This document shows positions 47,101 through 58,748 of a DNA stretch of 64,000 nt, in pieces (the stretch's first letter is position 1; each line of letters begins with the position of its first letter). Made by a program: the position numbers and the translations under genes. Origin of the DNA: Nepenthes gracilis (Eukaryota; Streptophyta; Magnoliopsida; Caryophyllales; Nepenthaceae); the NCBI GenBank assembly GCA_033239525.1, contig BSYO01000035.1:8158627-8222626 (forward strand), given 5' to 3'. The notes under the pieces were generated by a model that ran no database searches, was not told the origin of the DNA, and saw only the letters and a program-made list of their open reading frames with translations.

Positions 47101-50100
47101 CTAATTACGTGATTTAAAAATTTATCATTTGCCATTTTTGCCAATAAATAAGAATATTCAATAACATGAGAAAATAGGATATGTAAGGGATGATTCCAGA
47201 AAAAAAAAAAAAAAAGAACAAAAAAGATAAAGAAAAGGAAAATATTTTTGATCCAGACAGACTTCCATCTATGGAAAAAAATTTGAATGAACTGAGAGAA
47301 TCATATAATATGACAACCATTCAACCTAGGGTGAGTAGGTAACATATTCAAGATTAGCTGAAAAGCAAGACACACAAAACATGACAGCTTACTTGGTTCA
47401 ATCCTGCTCAAGGGGTGATTTCACTGCATAAACAAAAGTAATATGCACCTCTATTTATTCTGAGCACGGTATTATTATTTTAGATAATTCTTTGGGAGGT
47501 TTTCCATCAAGCTATATTCCAGTGATCGTAAAAAAAAAAAAAAATTGTTCTTCAGAACTCAAGATTATTAGAAAAGGAAAAAAACATAAAATGAAAAGCC
47601 TCCCCAACTACTGTGAAAACGCCAAAAGATAAGTAGAGGAAAAAATGTGTGTCGTTCTCCAAGATCTACACTACAAACAAATTCAAGTATCAATCAACGA
47701 CCACAAAATATATCGACGAAGAAAATTTTCCACCACCTCAACACTCATCATACCAGAAAACATGTCAAAGAAGAAAAGGTTTTAAATGTTCAACTCCTAT
47801 GCCAGTCATAAAACCTATCCTTGCCAACTGCCATAACTTACCCAAATAATTCTCAAATCAAACTCAAGATGATTTGTCTTTATCTCTCCTCTCCTTGTAT
47901 CTTAGACAACTCCATAAGCCACAAGCATGGCATCAACCAATCATTGAACCATGGCTCTGGATAACAAACTTCCAACCTTGAATGTTGCCCTCCTTCTAAC
48001 ACTTGACGTATCCTCTAACAAGCTTCTAAGGTAAAATATGCCACAAATAATCTCATACAATATGGTCATGACATTGAAGGCATAAAATTTATGGTCAATG
48101 CAATCATATACTCCATGACCAAAGTTGCAAGGGTATGATTAGGCAATGTGGGAAAAGATTTCTTAACATGAAACTCAGAAAATGCACAAGAAATCAACCT
48201 TAAAGATACATTAGCATGTATGAAAGCCAAAATAAGAGCAGCGGAAAGAGCCGGTTTTCAAGAAGTAAATCAGATCATTCAATGTTTTCAAGAAGTAAAT
48301 CAGATCATTCAATGTTTATAAGAAGGTCAACATCAGGTATTGTCCTTCTTTTGGTTTACGTGGATGACAATGCTTTTCTCTAGTAATGACTTATTTTCAA
48401 CAAATAAGCTTAAGAGAATATTAAGAGCCTAGTTTGATATGAAAAATTTAGAAATGTAAAAGTATTTTCTGGAGATTGAAGTGATGAGGCCGCAAAGAGG
48501 TTTGGAACCCAATACAAGTATGAAATTGATTCATTGTCAAAAGATGGTCTTTCTATGCTTAAACTGGAACAAGATATAAAAGAAGCCTTAAATGCAGGTT
48601 TCTTTTATATCTTTTTTTATTTCCTCTTTTTGTTTATTGCCCTTTTTTTCCAGTGAAAGGGAGAGGAAGGTTGAGGTTCAAAACTGCCACATGAATGATT
48701 TCTATTTGTTCTTGGACAAGTAAGTACATGAGGTAACAAGGTTTGTACATGACCAGTGAAGCCTAACAGTGCAAATGCAAATATATACATCTTCACTGTT
48801 TTCCAAAAAAAGGGAAAAAGACGAAAATTCAATTCTGCAATGGAAAATAATCATAGTTAATAAGCTAATAAAAGTATAATAAACTAAATTTAAGAAAGGA
48901 ATAACAAATATACCTTGTGGCAATAGATACTGATTACCCAACTATTCATGTGTTTCACAAGATTTGCTTGCATGGCATTCTTCTCTCGTCTCACATACTC
49001 CAAGTAGTTGGTGTGTACAACCCCTATAACCAAGCGAAATTTTGTTTTCCATCTTTTCCCATGATGATACCAAGTTAGATGCTCAGGCTCCTCAAGAACA
49101 GCAATGTCTGCCTCTTCATCAGGAATGATTTTTGTAATATCTCCAACAGGAAGAATACTCCTTTTATCTACGGCAAACTGCATTATGAATTAGATCTGGA
49201 ATTACTACCATACAAAAGAATGACGTGTTGACATGGTTGTTTATTACAGTATCTCTGCCAAGTTGATCAAATTTGAGTCAGCAAAAAAAGAAAACTCTAC
49301 AAACAAAGAAATTTTCTGACTTAACACAGAAACAACTTCATAGCAAATACTTTTCACTGGATAGCTATCTAGTTGAATCCAACAAATTGGTGGTGGGAGG
49401 GTTACTACAGCTATAATATCAGGCTTTACAGAAATAATAATAATGCATCACATGGGAATAAATCAAAAGAAAGAAGGTAAACGGCTGCCATAGACAATAA
49501 ATAAGGGATATTTTTACTAAAGATATTTAATCATGCTCTCCCTATAACCTCCCCCGCCCAACAAAAGAAAACACTGCTTGCTCTCTTCCCTTTTGCTGTT
49601 TTTGGTAAAAGGTATTTGCGTATTTCAAACAAAAAAGGGTCAGAAGTATGACTATAATTCAACAGAGGCACTGGTGTAGATGAACAAACTAGCAAGTAAA
49701 GACATAGTGGATGTCCACCAAAATTTATTATGATATCACTCTGAAGCCAGACACTTCTAGTACCTTTTTATATGGTGCTGGGTGTTGTTAGATTCCCAAA
49801 TTTAATTCCTTGGAAAAGAGGGGTCCAAAGCCTATAAAAAGGGATCCATTAATCATGAAATGTACTCTCTTAACTTATTACTAAAAAAAATTACTCTTCA
49901 TTCAAAATTGTCTAATAAAATTCGAAACCTAGGTGTAATGCATATGGAATTCTAAAAGTACGTACTAGGATATCTCTCAGTTTTCAGGCCTTGTTATAGC
50001 CGCTGAAATCGATTTCAATTCTATTCTCTACCAAACTATAGCTAAGCAAATCTCAAATCAATCGAAAATACCACCCCCCTAACAAAGGCTATCCCGCATT

Positions 50101-50520
50101 TGAAGAAAACTGCAAAACAACTAAACCTAATAAAGTTATTTAGATAATATCGCTGACATGATTTTTTGCACTAGGCAAGCAGCACATATATCCATACTTA
50201 GGCATAATAAGGCAATGATAAACCACAACTTTACTTACCCTACCGGGATAAAATTGTATGTCAAATCCACAAGAAAATCCAGTCCTCTCCTCAAGCCAAT
50301 GGCGGACATAAGCCTCATGCTCCGAGGCTGAGCTAAATGTTATCTTGTCTGGATACACTAGCACTTGATCGTGGGGGGACAACCATGGAATCACCAAGGT
50401 AACCTTTCTCTCCGCATCTTTAGCAAGATAAGCAACACGGAATAGGGGATTGACGGCGGTGCCAGTCATCCACGGAAGGCTGGCAGTAGTGTAAATTGCA
50501 ATATGCTGCTTTTTATCCAT
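44133..50520 (-). CDS. DGD2: Digalactosyldiacylglycerol synthase 2, chloroplastic
   Basis: UDP-galactose-dependent galactosyltransferase (GT4 family, GT-B fold) that adds a second galactose to monogalactosyldiacylglycerol at the chloroplast outer envelope; by family knowledge induced under phosphate limitation. Four coding exons, all with GT-AG borders: 50520-50239 (94 codons), 49177-48914 (88), 46213-45864 (350 nt, phase 2) and 44664-44133, giving 475 aa, against 473 aa in Arabidopsis DGD2. Exon 1 starts MDKKQHIAIYTTASLPWMTG. Exon 2 has DEEADIAVLEEPEHLTWYHHG, exon 3 GVNPKFLEIG, KGAYYIGKMVWNKGYKELL and GRDHADPLF. The exon 3/4 join gives LFH-NYKVFLNPSTTDVV, then TTAEALAMGKIVVCANH with the donor-site Glu motif. 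It lacks the long N-terminal extension of DGD1. No frame break seen. Confidence 0.97.
45655..45830. repeat. ATATCGATA-rich dispersed repeat, DGD2 intron 3
   Basis: Shares with 46320-46580 the order cgatattgat / accaatat, ...acaccaatatagctt / agccaatacagcctt, (a)acttacgatttttagaa, ttttt(c)t..gatata, and a final gatattttcatcc. Non-coding; nature (MITE or other) not settled. A more distant relative is at 61740-61970. Confidence 0.55.
46320..46580. repeat. ATATCGATA-rich dispersed repeat, DGD2 intron 2
   Basis: Second copy of the repeat at 45655-45830, same orientation, in the neighbouring intron. Ends in gataatgatattttcatcc like the first copy. Confidence 0.55.
47880..48590 (+). pseudogene. Copia RT remnant inside DGD2 intron 2
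   Basis: Plus strand, opposite to the gene, within the intron 48913-46214. LVYVDDMLFSSNDLFSTNKL with VYVDD at 48354-48368, then FDMKNLEM-KYFLEIEVMRP, match the copia RT catalytic block and the region after it. Upstream sequence is disrupted. A perfect 30-bp tandem duplication lies at 48254-48313. The intron is about 2.7 kb, enlarged by this insertion. Confidence 0.75.
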
Positions 50521-50920
50521 ACATTCGTTTGGTTTAACCCTGAAATTTTAATAACCTTCACCTCATCCAAATTGACGTCGATCCCACTTCAGAAATATCT
50601 ATAGCAACATAGTTCAAGAACAATAATTGATCGAAATCAACACAATAGTCAATTCAAGAAAAAAGAAAAATCAAGCAAACGGTATAGTGACAACAGAAAT
50701 TCAAAACTAGAAGATTTGAGATGAGAAAAGTGCACATAAATTAGACCAATGATATGTCGGGATAACAATTATTCCTGGCTAAATCCTACATAGAATTCCT
50801 GATAATGTAATTATATTGCTAAGTAACTTCAATTTACTCAATCTAACAAATGAAACATATATGATTGCGTCATGAACAGATTAAGATTTAAAAAAATATA
50901 CATGCAATGACTTCAATTGT

Positions 50921-51330
50921 AGTTATGGTCGACATTTAGTTTCCTCATCTCCATTTAAACGCAAATCAAAGAAGTGTGCAAGAATAAACGGAAACTTCCG
51001 TGAAAGAAAGAGGAAAGAACGAAAAGATATAGTAACTCCCTTCTACGAAAAGACGACGCAAGGAGCTAATAGCACTGCAACCAATTCTATACTCTATACC
51101 GTATATAACGAAATTCCAAACTTTTAGTTATGGTCGACATTTAGTTTCCTCATCTCCATTTAAACGCAAATCAAAGAAGCGTGCAAGAATAAACCGAAAC
51201 TTCCGTGAAAGAAAGAGGAAAGAACGATAAGATATAGTAACTCCCTTCTACGAAAAGACGACGCAAGGAGCTAATAGCACTGCAACCAATTCTATACTCT
51301 ATACCGTATATAACGAAATTCCAAACTTTT
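50921..51330. repeat. 205-bp tandem duplication in the DGD2 leader intron
   Basis: Unit 1 is 50921-51125 and unit 2 is 51126-51330, both starting agttatggtcgacatttag. I find only about three differences between them (for example aagtgtgc/aagcgtgc, aaacgg/aaaccg, acgaaaag/acgataag), so the duplication is recent. Each unit carries tatactctataccgtatata. Confidence 0.9.
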
Positions 51331-51668
51331 TCTTTAACGCATGTAAAACAGGAACTTCATGGCATAAATCCCTAAGTTTTCGAGCCATAAATCACAATAA
51401 TTTTTTCGGAAAGTTCAGAACAGAGCAGTAGGCTCTGTTTTTCCCAATTCTTTTGGCTAGCCACAAAATACGGCCAATTTCCTCAAAATTCACAGCATGC
51501 CAGCATAATATTAACATCAATGAGGAGAAATACAGGTATGTTCAAGAGAACAGGAAGGATTTCTTGCAAAAAACGAAAGGCCACGAATTTTACTCGCGTG
51601 GATTCATTTATCGTTCTACAGCGTAGCTGCAACAGTGACAAAAAATGGCTGTTAATCAAATGACTTAC

Positions 51669-51764
51669 AAGAGTTGGCTCTTCTCCTCCTCGATCCGACG
51701 CTCTCCTTCTCCCCTTTTCCTCCTCACTGATTTCCCAAAGCAATGCTATCCACCGCGACTGCAA
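51669..51764 (-). other. DGD2 5'-UTR exon and leader intron donor
   Basis: The minus strand reads CCAACTCTT|GTAAGTCATTTG with the donor at 51668-51667; the matching acceptor AATTTCAG ends at 50540, 19 nt before the ATG at 50520. This gives a 1129-nt leader intron (51668-50540). The true 5' end of the exon is not determined; 51764 is a working limit. Pyrimidine/purine-rich leader sequence continues to about 51900. Confidence 0.65.
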
Positions 51765-52029
51765 ATAAATGATTAGGTTTGACGCGAAATCGTTACGGCG
51801 ATCGATTGAAAGGAGGAGTTTGTTAGGGCAACTGAAAAGAGAGAGAAAGAACGTGGGAGAGAGAAAATGGCAGAGACGAAGAGAGAAGAAGAATCTGTAC
51901 CAAATATTGGGTAACGAGAGAAGGATTGAGAGACGAGAGGTTGGAGAGATAAGGTCGTTGTTTATTATTATTATTATTTTTTTAATACGGATATTTAGAC
52001 CCTTTAAAAATTAGTTTTGCTAAAATTTT

Positions 52030-52254
52030 AAATCCAGATGCTGAATTTTAGGTCCGTTAAATCTAATATAATTATTTATCCTATTCAATATTTATTATAT
52101 TTATTTTATTATATGTATATATTCTTAAATTTAATTTCTTTTAAAAAAATTCATCCAATATCTATTATATAATTTATTTTTTAACAATAATTAATCTAAA
52201 ATATTTCGAATGTTACAACGCCTTCCCAGCAGCCATGAAAACTCTACAAAATGC
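52030..52254. other. Spacer upstream of DGD2
   Basis: AT-rich sequence holding the distal DGD2 promoter; no element recognised. Confidence 0.3.
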
Positions 52255-52389
52255 CTAATTTAGACGGGAAAGCTTGTAGATCTCAGGCGGGGCCAAATAG
52301 CTATCAGGCATGCCGCCGAGTCTGAGCTTAGACTACAAGTCATGATAAACACCATCAACATAATCTGCCATTGAAGAGCCAACTCCCAT
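52255..52389 (-). pseudogene. Short unidentified coding relic with one in-frame stop
   Basis: From the ATG at 52389 the frame reads MGVGSSMADYVDGVYHDL, stop (TAG, one change from CAG Gln), then SKLRLGGMPDSYLAPPEIYK, LSRLN, stop at 52255. The composition is strongly protein-like across the stop, suggesting a decayed first exon or a retrocopy. I do not recognise the family. Upstream (52390-52560) is leader-like sequence. Confidence 0.35.
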
Positions 52390-52880
52390 AGCTGAAGACA
52401 ACACTCCTTAGAAATTTGAAAAATTCTCTTTGAAAATCGCGAGGTGTCTTCATTTATAATTTAAATGCCGGTTACACTGTCGATTCAGGGGACAGAGTGC
52501 TGTGCTTTTAAAAAGGAAGGGGGAGGTGAGACGATGGTATTTCCATTTCACCTTTAAAGCTTCAAAGTTTTGAAGGATTTTGGTATTTTTTTAGATATAT
52601 TTAAATAATTTGATGATTGGTTATTTTATATTTATCAGAATCATAAAAAAATGAAAAAAATGTTAAATTATTTAACAATGTTTTAGAAATATTTATTAAA
52701 AATTTTAAAATATGTTTCATCAGGGTTGAAAAAGGATCCGGGACTCTAATTTCTCTAATTTATAGAAATATCTCTAGCATTTTTTTTTATTTCATATATA
52801 GTTTTTTTTATGTGAAATAGATTTTTAAATTTTTTTTAAAAAATCAAATGTTAAAATATCTATATTATAAAAATATTATT

Positions 52881-53815
52881 TGACGAGGACGGCTGAAGTG
52901 GGCCAACCCAAATAAATGATCAACTTAAAAGAATCACAGCCCACTGACCCATAGGCGGTCAATGCTCTAATTCACCAGAGAAGGTCTCCAGGCAGCCGGA
53001 TGCGATCCAAACCAGAGGCAACCTAAGCCAGGAATAGCCCACGAGCCCTTTCCTGCACGCAACGGTCATCTGCCATAATTGACCACGATATTGAGAATCT
53101 TTCTAGATGACAATCTCCTCTGAAATGGAAACCCCCAAATTAGTGCACATCTTAGAAGAAAAGTCCTCAAATCGGCACACAACTCATAATGGAAGCTTCA
53201 ATATTCATAGCATGTGACATCTCCACGGAGAAAAAAATCCTCCCCCCAACCGTTGCAACCCTGAATAGCTTTTGCATCCTTTTGTAGGATAAAAAGGATC
53301 CCCAAATGGCTGACAACTCGCCTTGCCACCTAAGGAAGGTAGCGATGCCCCACAGCTATAAAAAGCCCTAAAGATACACTCCAATGACATATTTTCTCAA
53401 ATATTCAAATTAGCGCAAGTAGTCTATCCTTCAAAACAACCAGTCGCTATTCTTTTTCCTGCTGCCTATTCCCAACAAACCTAATGATCTGAAAAACTGC
53501 TCTCCACGAGCATACTACGACCTAAAACCACTCCACACCAAGTGAACCTCTAAATTAAACTCACAAATCCTCTTCCCAACGTCAACTCTTGCATATTATG
53601 TTTTTACATTCTTCATATTGGGAAAAAGATTACTAATTTGAGCGTCAGAGGCTAAATCGGAGAGCAAGTCCCCACCGTTTTCCTCCGACTTATTATCTTT
53701 TGTTGTGGTGTGTAAGATTCAAACCATACAGGATTGAGACCAGACCTGATTCCAGCACGAGCTTAAGGAACAACTGAACTCAAATCTATCTAAAACTCAG
53801 ATCCAAAACGCATCA
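52881..53815 (+). repeat. Solo gypsy-type LTR, copy 2 (935 bp)
   Basis: Starts TGACGAGGACGG, ends AACGCATCA, flanked by a perfect 5-bp duplication ttatt (52876-52880 and 53816-53820). Contains CAGCTATAAAAAGCC (TATA box, about 53352-53366) and the family 3' block actaatttgagcgtcagagg (53633 on), gtgtgtaagattcaaac. No internal domain, so recombination between two LTRs removed the body. Confidence 0.85.
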
Positions 53816-54699
53816 TTATTATATTATAAAATTAAATATAAATAATTACATAAAAATAATTAAATCTAATGATCCTCTTAATTATTTATAAGATTTTTTC
53901 TGAATAGTGATGCATTGGAGCCCTTATCCTTTAAATTAATCGAAAAAGCAAAAGACTGCTCTTATCCATAAAGTTACCGCAATCTTTCCATTTTAAAATA
54001 TTCAGATATTTGTTAATAATTTAAATTAGTAAATTTATAATTTATGTTATTAAATTTTAATTATTACATTAAGAGGATAAAAATCATCTCTTAATCAAAG
54101 ATACTGAAATTTAAAAAAAAAAAAAAACTACACGGGTCAAAAGAGCATAAACGTACGCTTGCCTTGACACTAATTTTCGTTTGAAAATCATCTTTAGCTA
54201 TTTTTCATAAATTAAATATTTATTTAAAGGATTTATAAAATTATATTTTCAAGCATTAAGCCTTGTTGAACTTAGCTCTAGACTATATAAAAGAGTCCAC
54301 AACTAAACAACCAATGCTTGGTTTTTTCAACCGGATCTAATTTTTAAATTTGTAATTTATATAACTTTTTTTTAAATAATAAACTATCAAAATTAATTAT
54401 ATTTAATATGAAAGTATCAAATGGAATATGTATTATAAAATGGAGGGAGTAAAATGATAGTAAATTCTTATTTTTCACCAAGTGTTTTGGTTATATAGAT
54501 TACTTTTCGTCATCCCATCCCACTCAATTTTATGAAATAGTTTTTGATAATATAAATAATTTTAGATTATTTTCTCATCACATCAGATAAATTTTCTCAT
54601 ATTTATTTTTTACTTTAACTATTCAAACTACAATTAACATATATTTTTAAAGTGCCGTTAAATTAAGACGATCGTTACACATACACGTAACATCCCTTA

Positions 54700-55110
54700 C
54701 CACTGATCTGAAACTGTATCATGCATACGCATTAATTTCAGGCGCCAACCAACTAAACAACCCCCCTTGTTATAAATAAATCCCCCCTAAAGAAGAGGGG
54801 ATGATGGGAGAAAAAGAAATTAAAAGCCACTAAAACAGACGAGTATATAAAAAATAAAAAGTCACTTAACTAGACGAATACACAAGAATGAGCATTGCCC
54901 TCCCCACATACACTCAATTCCATCCGCTCTAAATTTTCTCTTCCGTTCATTAGATCTTTCACATCTGAATAGAAAGATCATTAACTTAAGCGGTGAATTA
55001 TCTATGAAGGAACGAGTTCCGTGCAACTCTTTCCTCAGTATATTTTGTTATGGTGCGTAAGATTCGAATTCAAAATTACGAAAATGAAACTCGTTTGCAT
55101 TTAGATATCA
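54700..55110 (+). repeat. Gypsy-type LTR fragment of the same family
   Basis: Has TATA-like TTGTTATAAATAAATCC near 54768, the 3' block cattaacttaagcggtgaat, ggtgcgtaagattcgaattc, and the end TTAGATATCA at 55110. The left limit is an estimate and much of the middle is degraded. Confidence 0.5.
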
Positions 55111-57514
55111 AAGCAAAATAGTCGGCTCTCTAATTCAAATGAAAATTTGGATTCTCAAAATCCATTATATATTTTAAATACTTGAATCATTTTTATATTT
55201 TTTTTATCCCAGCTTTTATAAATATAATTTTTGACTGTTTAAAATTGAATAGTTAGTTTTTAAAATGGCCTTAAAACTTAAATATTGCATTCGTAATTCT
55301 ATCTTTTTGATTATTTGTTTATTTTTTTAGAAATTTATGAGAGTTTCATCCAATCTTGTAAAGATTGCCCATATTTTCAATCCTATGCAAGTGTTTTATC
55401 GTACCATTGTCCTAATGTCAAAATACTTCTACAATTTTTCTAAAAATATTAAATTTGAATTTGCAAATAAAATTCAAAATACGTATACATAATTTAACAA
55501 ACATTTTACCAAAAACACTTTCTTATTTTTTAAATAATTATTTTAATAGCAATACAAAAGAAACAAATTGCCCTATTTGGTCATCCGATATGACAAGTGC
55601 AAGGGAAATGTGATATCCGAATTTTCATTTGATATATTTTGGTAACATTTGTCATTTTGGGCTATTTGAGTGCATTAAAATTAGTTATGTATTATAAAAT
55701 TTTGGAGAAAATTTGAATTATTAGAGTGATGCCAAATGCGTCCCTGAGCGTTGATTTCCATGAGCACCTGTTGGCCATTCGAGCGAAGGAAAAGGAAGAG
55801 AGGAGAAGGAAGAGGAGGGAGGAAGATAATAAGAGGTAGATCAGAGTATTCTTTTATCAGATTTATTTGGTATGAGATTGAAATAAATATTTATAAACCC
55901 TATCCTTAGTCTATTTCAATATTTGATATGTTTTGGATACAATTTGAAAGTTTAAAGTTCATACATGTTATTTTTTTAGCCTATATGTTTCCTTTGTATA
56001 TGCGTGACATTTTTACCTATCATTTGAGAATTTTATTCTGAATTTATTAATATTTGATGGTTTTATTGTTTATTAAAAAAATACACAAATATTTAAGATT
56101 GTATATTTTAATATCATTATATTTGTATAGAAAAAGTCATGAAACCTTATTGGTTGTGCATTAATACTCATGCATGCTTCCTGGGAATAGAGGTCGCCAC
56201 CTTTGTGACATAATTCAGAAATGTAATTTGTAGCGCCTCTCCCGATAATGAATTACGTGACTCCCTCTTCTATCGGCTAGAAGAAGCTTTGTTCGTAGAT
56301 GACCCATCGCATTTATATTTTAATGAGAACCATCATAAGTAAATTGAACGAAAAACTAATATATTTAAGAGTTCTAATATATGTACTAAATTTGAGGGTT
56401 GCACCCAAAATCACGGGTAACAAAATATAATGAGTAAGTTCTTAATCTATGAGAGATTGAATACATAAATAGTCCTACATACGAGTCTAAATAGTAGATG
56501 ACTCATACACAAAGTCATTGAGAGTATGTGTAACCCTTCCTTAAATTAGTCATGGGTTATTTGGTTCTCCGATTTCGTGCGTACTTTATATTTCTATATG
56601 GATTTATATTTAGACTCAATTTGATATTTGTAGGTTTACTGACGGATGAAACTTTGGTTTGTCTTGTACATTTGGATGTTTGATTTGTTTCGAAACATGT
56701 TTTGATTCATGAAATTTCGTTCCGACTTTCGATCATTCGTATGTGATTTAGATTTCGACTTTGTTTTGTTCATTATACCTTTCATATGGATATGATATGA
56801 TTCAAATTATGTGATTTAACTCATGATCGCAATTTGTTATGAGCACGTCCCGATTGGATTATATTTTAATTTGATATACGATTTAAGTATGAGACTATCC
56901 CCATGACTTTCGATTTCGGATTTTGATTTGGATTTGATATTTGATTTTTGATATCGGGCTTTCAGATTTGTGGTTTGACTTTCAGTTTAAATTATCAGAT
57001 TTATATCTTTTTATCCATTTTGAAATATTAAATTTTTAGATTTATGACTTTTATGCATTTTGACCGTATTTATGAACCTTCCATCTGATTTGTCTGACAT
57101 ATTTATTTATTGCATATAATATAATACTTGTTGAATTTTAGTCTCATATTTTCTATTTTTTATCCATTTAGATTTGTTAGCTTAAATACATTGTAGAAAT
57201 TTGAACGTGAACTGATTGTCTTTCATTCATTATAGTGAGTTTCAGCTTCGTTTTGGTTTGGATTTATATCGGTTGTATTTCGGATATTGAAATTGGTTGA
57301 GTATAGTCCCATAATTGTACATTAAGAACAATTTGGTTAGGTGTTTTAGATTTTTCATTTTTATGGTTGTTTGTCGCCTGCTTTATGATACTGTGGGGCA
57401 GGTCATGTATTATGTGGTTCAGACGATAGCCTAATTAGGTCTTGTAATGGGTTTTGGGTTTTATTTATTATTATTATTGAATGATAATTTTTTATGGTTT
57501 ATTTATTTTGTCAT
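55111..57514. other. No gene recognised; T-rich gattt-type sequence
   Basis: 55770-55840 is a GA-rich run (aggaagag type). From 56560 to 57330 the plus strand is T/G-rich with many gattt/ttcgg words, like the LTRs of some plant gypsy elements, but no terminal repeat pair was found. No coding sequence. Confidence 0.4.
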
Positions 57515-58362
57515 GCATATATCCATGCTTAGGCATGTAAAGGCAATGATAAAGCACAACTCTACTTACCCTACTGGGATAAATTTTATGTCAAATCTAC
57601 AAAAAAAATCCAGTCTTCTCCTCATGCCAATGGCAGACATTATCTTGTCTGAATACACTAGCACTTGATCGTGGGGGAATAACTATGGAATCACCCAGGT
57701 AACCTTCCTATCCATATCTTTAGCAAGATATACAATACAGAATAGGGTATTGGCGGCAGTGCCAGCCATCCACAGAAGACTGGCAGTAGTGTAAATTACA
57801 AAGTGTTGCTTTTTATACATACATTCGTTGGGTTTGACCCTAAAATTTAAATAACTTTTACCACATCCAAATTGATGTCGGTCTTACTTCAGAAATATCT
57901 ATGGCAACATAGTTTGAGAACAATAATTCGTAATCAAAGCAATAGTTGATTCGAGCAAAAAAATAAGCAAACAGCATAGTGATAACAGAAATTTCAAGAC
58001 TAAAAGAATTGAGATGAGAAAAGTGCACATAAATTAGACGAATGATATGCCGATAGAGTAATTATTCATGTCTGAATCCTACACATAATTCCTGATAATA
58101 TAATTATAATGCTATGTAACTTCAATTTACTCAATCTAACAAACGAAACATGCATGAATGCGTCATGAACAGATTAAGATTCAAAAAAATACACATACAA
58201 TGATTTCGATTGCGATCACGGTCAACATTTAATTTTCTCATCTCCGTTTATACGCAAACCAGAAAAAGCGCACAAGAATAAAATTGAAATCCCTAGAGAG
58301 AAAGAGGAAAGAACGATAAGATATTGTACCTCCCTTCTACGAAACAGTGGCGCAAGGAGAAC
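57515..58362 (-). pseudogene. DGD2 duplicate fragment: exon 1 with flanking introns
   Basis: Collinear with about 50195-51290 of DGD2 on the same strand: start of intron 1 (with the acttac donor complement), coding exon 1 (ATG at 57820), the leader-intron acceptor region, and leader-intron sequence up to ggcgcaaggag. Breaks: codon 46 is TAG (57685-57683) where DGD2 has TGG (Trp46), and about 31 nt are deleted after ..VYSDKI, shifting the frame. Introns are retained, so this is a DNA-level duplication, not a retrocopy. It has only one copy of the 205-bp unit that is tandem in DGD2. Exons 2-4 are absent. Confidence 0.93.
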
Positions 58363-58748
58363 AGATCAGTAGGAAAACGCAGACGCCCAATGATACAGAT
58401 TATTTGTGAGGAATTGGAGGAGTAAATGACGAAAAGGGTTTTGCGAGGCCATTTCTCGTCCGGTGCACTATTCTTCGGCAAAGGTTGAGGTGGCTGCTTC
58501 ATATTTTAACCATTGCGGTAATAGCTGTACAGTCAATTATTAACCAAATAATTTTAGAATAAAAAAAAGTTAATTTTTTTTTATAAAAAATATCTTAATT
58601 TAATATTAAATAAATAATTATAATTAAAAAGGATTAAATTAATTCTTATTTTAGGAAGTAAACAACCCAAATTGCCAATTGTACACCCTATTTGAGGCTA
58701 AAATAGCTATTATTAATTATTTTTCAATCTTTTAATTTTTATTAATTT
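58363..58748. other. Junction region beyond the DGD2 fragment
   Basis: 58363-58502 is GC-richer and on the minus strand reads as an open frame from an ATG at 58502 (MKQPPQPLPKNSAPDEKW..) running into the DGD2-derived part. No match recognised; the remainder is AT-rich spacer. Confidence 0.3.

Noticed and set aside
50140..50238. Extension of DGD2 exon 1 beyond FYPGR
   Set aside because: The frame stays open for 32 more codons but a GTAAGT donor and the family alignment place the exon end at 50239.
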